A stretch of DNA of 54,736 nucleotides from Clavulina sp. PMI_390 (lineage: Eukaryota > Basidiomycota > Agaricomycetes > Cantharellales > Hydnaceae): NCBI GenBank assembly GCA_015039315.1, contig WIDE01000159.1, forward strand, positions 1 to 54,736, written 5' to 3'. Positions 23,254 through 34,527 of the stretch are shown piece by piece (within the stretch, counting starts at the first letter, position 1; every line of letters starts with the position of its first letter). The translations under genes and the position numbers were made by a program. The notes beneath the pieces were generated by a model. The model saw only the letters and a program-made list of their open reading frames with translations, searched no databases and was not told the DNA's origin.

Positions 23254-26200
23254 TCAGACTTCGGATGCACTCAAAGCCCTCACTGTGACAGGTAGCCATA
23301 TACCAGGCATTCCAGCCTTTTCCCCATCTTCGATAAACGGGTGGACCATCCCACCAAATCGCCTTTGTATCTTCACGTCCATCATTTCCGCGTCTTCATG
23401 TTTCCCGTCGGCTCTCTCTACCGAATCAATCCCTTTACGCACTACCGGCACCTTCTCCACAGCAATAAACTCAAAGTCCCTCACGAGCGTGAGCAAGAGT
23501 GCCTTTATCTCAAGCACTGCCAGACGATAACCGAGACAGATACGGGGGCCCTCGCTGAATGTGCCAAGGTGCTGCCATCCTCCGAGCGTTGCCCGTGGAG
23601 TGGGTTGTTCGGACGCAAGCCAGCGTTCTGGGTGGAAGTGAGAGCCGGTAGACCCCATGTACGTGCATTTGTATTGATGGAGGCCCAAGAGATGAGGAAC
23701 ATCTGTGAAAAAGTGTGTGATAGACGTTCACCGAATTGAGAAAATTTTGATACCATGTGGGACTTGGCAGTTTATACTCTATTTACCTGGCCTTTCTTCA
23801 CACGCAAAGACTCAAGAGCCTTTCCATCCGCGCCGATAATAGGCGTCCCTAGTGGAACAACGTCGTCCTCCAATGCGACTCGCTCTGTCTGGGCGGGCGG
23901 GACGAACATTCGCAGTCTGCTCAATGCATGAAATAGTATTTGGATGACGAAAAGTCGGCATTTTTCTTTGCATGGCAATGAACTAGAATTAGGGCGCACC
24001 CTTCCTTGGCCACAGCATCCAGGTATGGTAGACTATTCCCCATTAACTCATCATAAGTCGGCATCCTCAGCTTTCCTGAGCCGGGAACGAATCCTGCCGA
24101 GGTCAACTCAGCGCGTAAAATCTCTTGTGCGGGCCTGTTCGCTGTGAGAGCATGCAAGGTGTGGGCTATAATTCCTGAAGAAGTTTCGTGGCCCGAGATG
24201 CTACCAGATGACAAGAGGCGCCAAGGATTTAGGCAAGGAGAATCACGAAGGTGTAACGAAAATAGGTAAGAGCAGTTAGGGAGCAAGTGAAGGGGCAGGC
24301 GCACATGAATGTAGAGATCTGTGGGCATCGTTCATCGATGCGTGGCGGTCCCGCCAAACGTCAGTAGCGTTCATTTTGGCAAGTTTAGACGTACATGGTC
24401 GAATAGCTCGTCAATATTCACTTCCTTCCCATCTCGCTTACTCGCACGGACTGGAGGAACAACGCCGTCGTAGTTACATCCGTCAATCCATAGAATTTAC
24501 TCAGGCGATATCAATAGGACTCACTCAAATAACTCAACAAATTGTCTTGATCTCTGTCATTCTTGAGACCCTCCCGTTGGACATTTTCAGCGGAGGTGGA
24601 CGTCAACTCTTCGCGCGCCAGATTAGCGGCGAGTTTGCGCACGGACAGCTTGGTCGCTTCTTGTGCCTTCTTGACCTTCTCCGGGAGGAAGTCATTGATA
24701 ATAGGCAGCGCGCGGAGCACAACTGTAGACTGTTGGAACCAGAAGATAAAATAAGCGACCAGCAAATCTTAGTATTATTAGCCAATGCCTAGATGGAAGC
24801 AGTGGAAGGTTACCATAAACCCAGTAAACGACATGCCCATCTCGCTGTGTTTGTTCCATAGCCGGGACATATCTTTTGCCTCTGCAGATTCTCCACATTG
24901 GAAGTCATGGTCGAAGCCCTGCGAGAGTGAGTGGCGGATAGCAATCATGGATTAGCGGCAGAATACAAGGAATATGTTGCTGAATTTCCATAAGCCGGGC
25001 CACGGATGGTTTGGGAGAATGACATGTAGGGAGAGGTAGAAGGTGATCAAAATAACTTACGATTCGCCCAATGATGTCCAGCCTGATAGTATCGGATCGA
25101 TATGGTATAGTTAACACCTCTTGATGAAGATGCGTAGCTGACACAAGTACTCACGTGGCACCAGAGGGCCAGCCAATAAGGTTCATGAGCTTGCCCTCCT
25201 TCGCGGACTCTGATGAAGCACCAGCCGCGAGCCGGCTGCGAAGCTTTTCCGAAAGCTATGAGAAGGGGGTCAGATTTTGAAGTCAACAGATGGCACCAGC
25301 AAAATGTTCTCGTCAATAAGTCGAAACGTCGAGTAGGTAGTTGCTCAGTCACCTTTTCAGAGCACTCTCCAACCACATCAATCATGCCTCTTACTCGCTC
25401 ACCAGTAAAGCAGCCTGCTAGAACCTTAGCCATCCGTCGGTGCTCTTCGCCTTCGGCCCATACAATGCTCCGTCCGATCACGCGCTCGATGAGCGGTCGG
25501 AAGGCAGGGGACTTGCTGTATTTGTTAGAGTAGACGTTGCGCGATACTATGTGGGCTATAGCGAGAGAATCAGTGGGAACCAACTATATGAGCACGTGGG
25601 TAGTAGTAGTTAGAATAGTATTGGATATCGGGGAGAGAGACATCATCTAACGTACGATATCATCATGCTGGTTAACATGGTATCCAAGGGAGGCATTCGA
25701 TGAAGGAAGCACATGTAAGTGAAGGCTCAGCGTTCCATGCCAGGCACTTCATGCAATCGGCAACTAACCCAAAGTGCAGCCTTTATGCGATAAACCCCCT
25801 TTCCAATGTTGGCCTCTCCATCTTTCCTAGACTCTATGCGATTGTCCTTCGCGGAAGCATCTGCATATGCGGGCTGACCCAAGCGCTCTGCCCATTCGTT
25901 CCACGCCTCGGGGCAATTGCGATCATACACCGCCTCTTTCTCGTGGCCCCAGAGCCAGTGAGGATTAGGCTACGAGTAGGTGGTATGTGGTGGAAGAAGA
26001 AATGGGTTGATGGATACGAATATCACAGAGAAGAGTCGTATGATTAGGTGAGAGGATAAAGTGAAAGAAGCATATAAGCCCATTATGGATATCTCCTCCA
26101 CGGATTGACGGAGGAAGCGAGTACGCACGGGACAATCAAGTTTGTGTATGTCATAGCGTTCCTGTTCGCGGAGTTGGCGCGTACGACGGGCTAAGACCAA

Positions 26201-26257
26201 GACCGCAGTGAGGCCAAAGAGGGAGGCGTAAGTGATAGCAGACCAATTGTACGACAT
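23254..26257 (-). pseudogene. Cytochrome P450, copy 1, one-base frameshift
   Basis: Thirteen-exon microsomal P450 with the same exon structure as the intact gene at 42072-45029. It has an N-terminal membrane helix (residues about 5-25, then RRTRQLREQERYDIHKL), 12-base microexon 25667-25656 (HDDI), 22-base exon 25082-25061, 14-base microexon 24318-24305, the I-helix SGHETSSG, the K-helix ExxR (EGLR) and a heme-binding FSEGPRICLGYRLA. All twelve upstream exons remain open with good splice sites. The last exon (from 23702) lost one base at about 23650-23654 after RTWG: the paralog has a GGTCCT reading where this copy has GGTCT. The frame then runs to a stop near 23505, before the heme cysteine, while the heme-binding part stays perfectly open in the shifted frame. 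It is either a very young pseudogene or a sequencing or assembly error. Confidence 0.85.
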
Positions 26258-27226
26258 CGAGGCGAGGATGAGCAGATATTATAGGGAGGCCAGAGGTACT
26301 AAAATGTTCTGGGCCCTATCGCCAGTGTTCAAGTGTGAGACAGAGAGCGGAAGTGGGAGCGAATTTGGGGAGGCTTTTATAGTTGGGATTTGTTGCTCCA
26401 GGCCTTGGCCTTGAATGCTCTGATAAGAGCACCGGTGCTATGGGAGCGAAGCTAATCGCTAGTGAAAGGGAAGGCGATTGTATGTTACGGGCAAACCGAT
26501 CCCTTTTGAACCTTGTTGCTAGTGTGGGATGAGCGAGCCCGAACTCAGAATTGGTCTTCCAGCGAAGCAACATAGTTTTCAATGACGGCGTTGCTTCATG
26601 TCTCAATCACCGGCATCAATGGATGCGAGAGTAGTGACTTAGCACGCTATATCATAACAGTTGGCACATTGCGGTCCTGGGGCTATTCTGCCCAGGGATG
26701 AGGTCGAAAAAGTGCCTGTTATTCGGAAGTCAAGTCCGACTTTACCCATACGAAAGAAGACAGAAATTTCGGGAGTATTGTAACCCACAAGAAGCCATGA
26801 TTTACAAAATAGATTCCACACTCCTGGTCGCTGCTCGTTGCGCTTGCGAGTCCAAGTTCATGCTTTGTCACGACGCCGGCTAGAGAAAAGTATATCATGG
26901 GGCGAACAAGGCTTTTTAGAGGATCTGGAGGGTTCTTTCTCCCCTCAGGTGAGCATGATTATTCCCGAGGGACCATCCAAGTGATCAGCTTCAATGTGCG
27001 ATGACATCTTTGGGTCTGTTCAGTTTTCGCGTGCGAGGTAGTTACGTCACGCCAAGCTGGACCTAAGCGTCGCCATGGCAATTTACACTGCGATTCTCCA
27101 TCCTCGCACCTCATTTGGGGGCGCCGGGTCCTGAAGAGCCTAACTTACTCTGAATAATAACCACCATCACCAGCACCACCGCCAACTATCAGTTATTCAA
27201 TCACATCAATAGCTCGCCTTCGCCAG
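26258..27226. promoter_or_regulatory. Divergent intergenic region, P450 copy 1 / F-box
   Basis: About 970 bases between divergent starts. It contains the P450 TATA box; otherwise no gene or repeat is recognised. Confidence 0.4.
26374..26382 (-). promoter_or_regulatory. TATA box of P450 copy 1
   Basis: CTATAAAAG on the minus strand, 117 bases upstream of the ATG at 26257. The promoter looks intact despite the coding lesion. Confidence 0.5.
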
Positions 27227-28694
27227 ATGTCATATTTCGGAGTAATTCCCCCAGAGATACAGAGTGAAATCTTATCCTACCTCTCGTATTCGGACCTCAA
27301 AAATTGTGCATTCGTTGCGCGGTCTTGGAGTCCCCAAGCTTCGCGACTCCTTTGGCACTCCCTCAGGTTTGATGTGGTGATCGCTAGCCATGAGGAAGTT
27401 GCCCCTGCGAGCGAGAAATTTGCCAGATTCATATCTACCCTTGCCGCACATCCCCAACACGCTCCGCATATCCATCGTCTCGCACTTACCATTGATGGCT
27501 ATCTCTATGACGAAACATCCCTATCTATACTCGAAAATTCTACAACATCCCTCACCGTCCCGTGGGATTCAATCGGGAACGCGCTTCATCCAATACTCCA
27601 ACTCGAGTATTTGGAGTTGCATGGGAGACTCCTGTTCCCCGAGATCGTGTTGTTTGCCTCCCAAGCGCTATCCTCTGCTCCTGTTCGTGCTCTGTACACC
27701 TTTTCTCCTATTGCAACTCTTCCTCAACTATGCACCACCTGGTCATCCCATATCACGGATCTACTTGTCGGTGATATCTCAATGACAGACTGTGCAGAGC
27801 TTCCGCTACTCCCCCATCTGCGCTTCATTGCGTCCAACAATATCAGTGTGGTACTAAGGCTTGTGCCTCATAGCCCAATAGAATCGATCTGCGTCTTCGA
27901 TATATCCTGTGAGGAGAGCGAATTCAGTGCGCTAGGGAGTTTGATTCGTGCTCGCGCCACCGCAGGGATCTCCACGCTTCGAAGTGTCTACTTCGGCCAA
28001 CCTGACAGCGAGCCAGCACTCCTAAACTTCATTGGTTCCCTCAACTGTCCGACTTTGGAGCACATCCACCTGGTGATGGACGGGACAGATTGGGATCTGC
28101 CATTCAACATGGCAGACTTTGCTGCAATCTGGCTCAAAACTGGGCCGGTTCCTTCCTTGTCGGAGACACTTCCAGCACTCACATCGATACGTTTCGAGTT
28201 CCATGATGAGGGCCTTGACACAATCTCATCTGGTCCTTTGAGCTCCGAAGACCAAGCTTCGTCGCATCTTCAGAGTGAGGCTGGTCTTCGTCTCTCTACG
28301 TGGCTCATGCAAGGCGATTATCCTTCCATGCTTCGCCATGTTGAAGTGTACAGTATGGGGGCAGCAGGCCACTATTCGACGTATCGAACCGTCAACATAG
28401 AGGCGAAGCGGCGATCATCCGAATCCGGAGAGCTCGTCCAAGGCTTCAACGCCTGGGATATCACGGATTTATTGGAGGAGGTCAAGTTGGAACCCGAAAC
28501 ATCGGTTCATGCCGTCGGTTTGGTCCATCCATTGTTACGGGGGAACGATCGAGCTACACTGCCTGTCGTTCCGGACGCTGATGGAGTTATTAGGTGTGAT
28601 TGATCAATCCTAATGTCGAGCATTGATTAACTCCATTCCCTCTCTACCCAGATGGTCTCAGCCACCATTGTATGAAATCCATCGAAGGCTATGA
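27227..28694 (+). CDS. F-box-like protein, intact member of a duplicated pair
   Basis: F-box protein of 469 residues. Exon 1 is 27227-28593 and a short last exon 28652-28694 adds RWSQPPLYEIHRRL. The open frame alone would stop three codons after the donor at 28594. I infer the splice because the broken paralog at 31881-33389 has the same GVIR|W junction with different intron sequence. The F-box spans residues 3-45 (VIPPEIQSEILSYLSYSDLK, then ASRLLWHSLRF). The remainder is leucine-rich. It shares the family pattern with the gene at 376-1797. It probably acts in SCF-type substrate choice. The adjacent lectin runs in the opposite direction. Confidence 0.85.
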
Positions 28695-29182
28695 TATCAC
28701 TATAACAATTCGTAATCATGAAACTAGGTGCCAACACCAGATTTCCGTTCAACGTCGAACTCTAGAATCTCCAACATGGTCTCCTCATTCACGTGATGCA
28801 CTCGCCTAGCACTTCCACATTCTACACGCCATCACTAGTGCTGCAGTAATCGAAACACATTTCTCGTGTGACGCTGATGCCACGATCGCGAACGTTCAAA
28901 CCAACACTGAGCCCTCATGGTAAGCGATGGGGAAGAGTGCTACTCCTCGCCTGCGGGGTGTCAGCCGTGGCCCAGCAACAATTCGGATCACAACGACTTT
29001 ATTGAAAAGAATGTTACAAGGGCAATTTTTTGCCATTTTTACAAGCGGAAACATGAGCACGAGACATCGAAGAGCGCGAAGCACTGCGTGGATACGATTG
29101 AGAAAGAACGAAGAGTCTCAACCTTGGGTACCCTTTTTTGGATTATTGCACCAAGCACTATCTCGCATAATCTCACCGCCCA
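28695..29182. other. Intergenic (convergent), no gene recognised
   Basis: Between the convergent 3' ends of the F-box and lectin genes. Confidence 0.4.
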
Positions 29183-30380
29183 TTAGCAGTTGCTCGTCTC
29201 CAGCTTCCACTGCTGGTTGACACCAGGGTTCTGAGTGGGGTACAGAATAACTGGCGTACCGGGCTTGCGGTTGCTTCCAGTGAGGTCGAGGAGGAAGTTG
29301 GACTCGGGGGCGTAGATCTTTACAAGCTGAGGGATGCTGCTACCCTGGAGGCGGATTTGCCATGGCTTCTTGACGGAAGTGCTGAGCAAGGGGTTGCTAG
29401 CCGAGATATTTCCACTGAAGGAAAGGTATTCGTTGGTCTGGACGTTCTTGATATAGTAGAGATTCTTGGCCCGGTCGATGGTTTCAACCGCCCACTAATC
29501 ATGGAATAGACGACATCAGTGCGTTGAAATCGATACGGTGCCATTGTGCAGGAAGATCAAGCATCGCCAAGAAGGATTCTCGTTGAGAACCCATTGAAGG
29601 AAAAAACTAAAAACTTCGACTATACTCACAACTTGAGACTGGAATCCGCGCTTGTCCTCGCACACAACGCTCCTCTTGTTCGAGGCCAAGTCCGCGATCG
29701 TCGCAGTAGCCTTGTTGACCATCTATAGGAATGGTGTTAGTCATTGGCATGATTGCATACGTCCATACGAACGACTCACGCGGAAGCGTGGGGAAATGGT
29801 GGGGTTGAACTGAGACATATACTTGAAAGTCCAGGCCTGGTTGGGGTTCTTGGTAGGCTGATACAGGATAATGGGTGTGCCGTCAGCACGATCGCTGCGA
29901 GTGAGATCCACGCAGAGCTTTCCGTCTGGCATCATAATCCTGAAGGAAAAGGTCTCGATAAGCGATAGGAAACGTCAAGTCGAATTTGAACTGACTTGAG
30001 GCATCCACTGTTGTTCGCGTCGGGAACAATCTTGAACGGACGCGGGGTGCGGGTGCAGATCAACTTGTAGGTCGAGCTGGGAGTGCCTTCGTACGAGATA
30101 TAGGGCATATCACTCTTAGTGCTGCGGATGTACATGAGGTTGTTGCCAGCGGCCTCAATCACCCACTACATATTCAAAGTAGCGGAGCCGTACGTGATGC
30201 ATCTCCAGTTAGTTCAGACGTCTTTAGTATGTCCAAAAAAAAGGGACGCCAAACCTGCTGGTTAGCATTGCCATGGTCCTTGTATCCGATGAGTGAACGA
30301 CAGTCGCGCTGGCTCCAGTCGGCCGCGGTTCCGGTGGCCTTGTTGATAAGTTGGTAGACGCAGCCTGCGGTGAAAGACAT
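29183..30380 (-). CDS. Double ricin-B-type beta-trefoil lectin
   Basis: Carbohydrate-binding protein of 286 residues with two tandem beta-trefoil (ricin-B-like) domains, from exons 30380-30255, 30165-29996, 29939-29780, 29722-29630 and 29494-29183. Domain 1 opens with CVYQLINKATGTAADWS and CRSLIGY, domain 2 with MVNKATATIADLASNKRSVV. QxW-type motifs occur at the exon 1/2 and 4/5 borders (NQQ|W, SQV|W), and NPNQAWTF and NQQWKL close the domains. There is no signal peptide, as expected for fungal cytosolic lectins of the Rhizoctonia solani agglutinin type, which are thought to act in storage or in defence against feeders; that role is from family knowledge. No enzymatic partner domain is present. 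Start chosen at the MSFTAG methionine. Confidence 0.92.
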
Positions 30381-31559
30381 TTTTGTTGAGACTGAGGGTC
30401 AAGTGAAGCTTGAGCTTAGATCTGGTGATTGGAGTGAGATGATGAGCTTTCTAGGTGGGCCAAACGATGAGCGTTTTATACCTTGTGCAATAGATCTCCG
30501 GGAAAGTTGTCCCGTAAACCGTGAGACGCGAAGGACTGCGGTTGAAGACTAGGGCATCAGCTGATCATGGGGTGTCAAGTATTTGACGTCCAGCGCCTTG
30601 CGGGGAGAAGAAATGTTCTGGAAAATGTCAGTGATTGCTTTCCCATCCGGCCGAGACGGAGACATCACCTGAGACACCATTCCTCTCTTCCACTCTCTTA
30701 CTGGCCATGAACGCAAAGGAGTCGCGAAAAAACTAGTAAAAGAGGCGGAATAAATGGACACCTTGCCCAGCGCACGTCTCTCGGTACGCGAAGTGAGCCA
30801 TTGCATGTTTCGCAGTAAATAGGCAACGGTCGATGCCAACATATTTCATAGGATTTCTCACATCAGGAAGTGTCGGTCTCATATTCACGAGGAACAGAAT
30901 TTCGTTTGAGGTTCGTATCCCTAGACCCTCGAAATCATTCTCCTGGAGAACATGTTTTGACATTACACGTTACAATCTGGTAGATTGAACACAGGAAGCG
31001 GGCGCCTGGTTGACAGTGGAGTGGTCGGAGCCTCACACACGATTGGACCGCCTGGATGGGATTGCTTATGATTATGTCAGGTTTTTGACGTCCAGAGAGC
31101 AGAGCTGTCGGGCTCGCACTCCCAGTCCACGTCTACCACACATGACCAAGTTTCTTCATGAATGTCATATGACTAGTCCTAAGGGAGAAGACGAGGAATT
31201 CTCGTGGATCACGCTGAGAGAGAAGTTCGATTAGGTGTGATCTGCCTTAGGGGATTGTGTGGTGCACAAGGGCGGGTGAATAGAAGTCGTCTGCCCCAAG
31301 CGATGGTAGAATTTATTTCCAGAGGTTTGCGGTGACGAGCGTGCATAGATTTTAACGAACAAGAGAAGAAAACAGAGGTAGAGCTCTAACCACTTCGTGG
31401 TGGGAGGACACACATTAATCATTCGTGATTGCGTGATGATGCGAGCGAATTTAAGCGCTGAGACTCGACGAATGAACTGCAGTGGTTGACGGCTCCCCAC
31501 AGCATCGATCGATGAACCAATTGTGCTCATAATCGCTGTGCACGGAACCTCATACTAAT
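30381..31559. other. Intergenic, possible unresolved fragments
   Basis: The first 100 bases hold the lectin promoter. Minus-strand open frames at 30963-30733 and 30842-30549 have protein-like composition, but no domain I recognise and no clear splice path. They may be decayed gene remnants. Confidence 0.3.
30473..30480 (-). promoter_or_regulatory. TATA box of the lectin gene
   Basis: TATAAAAC on the minus strand, 93 bases upstream of the start codon. Confidence 0.55.
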
Positions 31560-31760
31560 GGATGCCCCTCCCCCAGATACAAAGTGAATTCTTCATTCAC
31601 AAAGTCGTTCCCTCGTGGCGCGGTCTTGGAGGGACAAGGCTGCCCGCCTCCTTTGGCGCTCCCTCAAGTTTGCGTTAATCATCAGTCGCCGCAAAATACC
31701 CCCTGCTATTGAGAGGTTTTCCATAATTATTCCTACGCCTGTAATGAACCCTTAACACGC
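31560..31760 (+). pseudogene. F-box gene relic (N-terminal fragment)
   Basis: DNA here resembles the start of the F-box genes at 27227 and 31881: a CCCAGATACAAAGTGAATTC stretch, then TGGCGCGGTCTTGGAG and CGCCTCCTTTGGCGCTCCCT, equivalent to the F-box ends ARSWS and RLLWxSL. The middle of the F-box is deleted and the frame is broken by stops. It lies directly upstream of the next F-box copy, so it is a third, mostly lost tandem copy. Confidence 0.6.
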
Positions 31761-31880
31761 CCCACACTGTCGCAGGCAGAATTAACTCTGGCGCACGTGA
31801 TAGTAGATCAAGGCTGTGAGCATCTCTCAACACCTCAGCAATCGATTTTTCAACTGTGCCAGCGCTCACTCTTCATAAAA

Positions 31881-33389
31881 ATGTCATTCACCAAAGCGTT
31901 CCCCCTCGAAATACAGGGTGAAATCCTATCCTATCTTCCAGTCTCTGATCTCAAAAACTGTGCCCTTGCGGCAAGATCTTGGAGCATTGAGGCCTCCCGC
32001 CTCCTTTGGAACTCCATTAAACTCGATGTAACGATACTTGGGCCCGTCGATCTTGGTATCGCAGGCGAGAAACTCTCGAGATTCATGAATACCCTCGTGT
32101 TGAATGTTGAGTGTGCCCGATACATTCACCGACTTACAATGAACATGGACGCCCGTTTCCATCGTCGCATTGACCTTGATAACCTAGGAGACTCCTCATC
32201 ATTCTTGGATATCTCTTGGGAGGTGATCCACGAGGCTTTTAGTCATCTAAACCGACTTCAGTATCTGGAACTTCAAGGAAGGCTCCTATCACCTCAATTC
32301 GTCCGATATCTCTATGAGACTCTCTCAACTGCTCCTATTCGTGCCATATACACAATTGCTCCTATCGAGACCCTCGATCGGTGCTGTAGCATCTGGGCAT
32401 CCTCTATCACTGATTTGCTCATAGCGGACCTTCCAATGGGGAAATGTCCAGAACTTCCATGCCTTCCTCACCTACGCTTTCTCGCGTCTGACAATATTGA
32501 GGTAATGATAATGTTGATAGCATCCAGCCCGGTTGAATCGATCTGTTTCGGGAGGAGATAATGCTCCGAAAACGAACTCATTGATCTGGCAAACGTGATT
32601 CGGCTAGAGCACGTGCTGGAAAGTCCACGCTCCGAAGCATATTTTTTAACCAGCTCGACAACGAGGAGGTGATGTTGCAAACATTTGTTGGCTCTCTCGA
32701 GTGTCCAACTCTAGAGCACATTCACTTCGTGCTCCAGGTCGAAGACTGGTTTATGCATTTGAACATGGCAGACTATGTTACGTTTGCCCTCGAAACTAGG
32801 CCACCTTCTACCTCGAACCAGGCGCTACCCGCACTCAAATCGATGCGTTTTGAGCTTTACAATACGGACCTTGACACCACCCCCTCTCAGCCTCTCCGTT
32901 CAGACGAGCAAACTTCGTCAAACCTGAAGACTGAAGCGGGACTTCGTCTTTCTAACTGGCTTTGGAAGGGAAATCATCCTCCTTCGCTTCAAAACTTCCA
33001 GCTATATAGTTTGGGGGCCGCCGGTGACACCCCTTCGACGTATCGAATCGTTAACTTATCAGCAATACGGCCATTTCCCGTTTCGGGCGATCCTAATGTC
33101 TGGGAGATCACAGATTCGATGGAGGACGTAACGCTGGAGCCCGGCACATATGTCTTCGCCTCGGGCTTGGTCCACCCCTTAGTCCGCACGGCTAACCGAG
33201 CCACACTGCCCGTGATTTCAGACCCAGATGGAGTCATTAGGTGTATTTGAGAACCCTACTTTGCCAATGGCAGCCACGGAAGCGACTCTCGACTGACTTT
33301 ATTATTTTTCCTATCTCAGATGGTCTGAGCCCCCATCGTATGAAGTTCGTGGAAGGTCTCCCACATATGACGAGCAGATAAATGTATAG
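31881..33389 (+). pseudogene. F-box-like protein, broken paralog
   Basis: Second copy of the 27227-28694 F-box gene. It begins with MSFTKAFPLEIQGEILSYLP and follows the paralog until 32558, where an in-frame TAA (32559-32561) interrupts the segment matching residues about 228-235. A single-base deletion near 32603 (CGGCTAGAGC against CGTGCTCGCG in the paralog) then shifts frame. From about 32605 the frame reads again as the paralog (LQTFVGSLECPTLEHIHFVL onward), through GVIR, an intron 33245-33319, and a last exon 33320-33389 encoding RWSEPPSYEVRGRS. No intron with proper phase removes both lesions. It could still give an F-box-only fragment of about 226 residues. Confidence 0.8.
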
Positions 33390-34527
33390 AAGAGCACAGA
33401 GTCCACCTGTGCAATGAATGAGTCGTCTAGGGATAGGGATTCACTCAATTGCCGCGGTCGCCGGCATCTTGTAACTTCCAGTTCGACCCCAAACCTGAAG
33501 CTGGCAAAGATGTTTTTTTTTGTCTATTCTATGCCTCGATCTACTCATGCCTATTTGACCGCTAACTAGTTGTTACAAATTAAGCCTCGAGCCATCTAGA
33601 GAAAGGTTGCACAGCCCGAGTTACTGTGCGCGTTATGACCATGCTATAAGACGCTAGAACGTCTCGGTGTGATTCAGGAAAAAATTCCCAATAGCAATGA
33701 AGACAACATGCCCAAATCTACAACGTCAGTGCCTTGACACGGCATCAAAGCACATACACATATACATTCACACTTCTTTGTGAATACTGCCTGCACATGA
33801 ACTCAAGATCTCCCGGTGACTCCCTCTCAAGTGCTGATCGCGCTGTGAAGGTTCCGCCCTCCTGGCTCTTCGTTGATTGATCGCGGAACCCTCACACAAC
33901 TCGACCGCCACCTATCAATCCACTCGAGTTCAGGTTGATGCATTTCTAGACGGATGGACTAGTATCATTTAAACCCATAAATGGGGTTGTGTATATCATA
34001 CCGTACTGTTACACAGCGCACCGATAAAAAACGGTGGAAGCAGCGAGAAGCAACAACGGCAGTGATTCTGCAGTTACATGCAAAAGCGGTCGCTATTGCC
34101 CGCTTGAATGGAGTACTGGAAAGGAGAGCGAAAAACCGGAGAGCGAAAGAAGAAGCGAATATGAGCGGTCAAAATGAGAGGGAGATGAACGAAGTAGGGG
34201 TAGGAAACGACATGTAGTGAAACGACGGGGGAGGATTAGACGAGGTAGTGTAAAGATCTTGCCCCAAGGGAATCGTATCAATGAAGCTAGCCACAGGGAC
34301 TGACGAAAAGATGACGAGCACAGTGTCAGAATGAGGCAAAACGAGACGGTAAGAGCGAAAACGACAGCGAGAATGCGATAGCAAGGGCAAGAGAGACGTC
34401 GAGAAGAAATTCGGGAGCAGAAAGAATGATTGCTCAGAAAAAAAAAAAAAACAGGGAGCATGAAAGTCTGATATTGTGCCCACTTGAATATTCTCTGAAT
34501 CATTCTTTCGTGACCTTCTTCAGCGGG
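33390..34527. other. Intergenic; contains start of duplicated segment A
   Basis: No gene recognised. From about 33990 the sequence resembles 37330 onward, the flank of the duplicated membrane-protein gene. A run of 15 A lies at 34438-34452. Confidence 0.4.

Noticed and set aside
30549..30963. Two overlapping minus-strand frames that look protein-like
   Set aside because: No recognisable family, no splice path and no paralog in the window; left as possible remnants.
32520..32612. An intron to rescue the broken F-box copy
   Set aside because: The only GT...AG option spanning both lesions (donor near 32532, acceptor near 32606) has mismatched phase.
34438..34452. Run of 15 A as a second retroinsertion tail
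   Set aside because: No flanking target duplication or retrotransposon coding found nearby; treated as a simple homopolymer.
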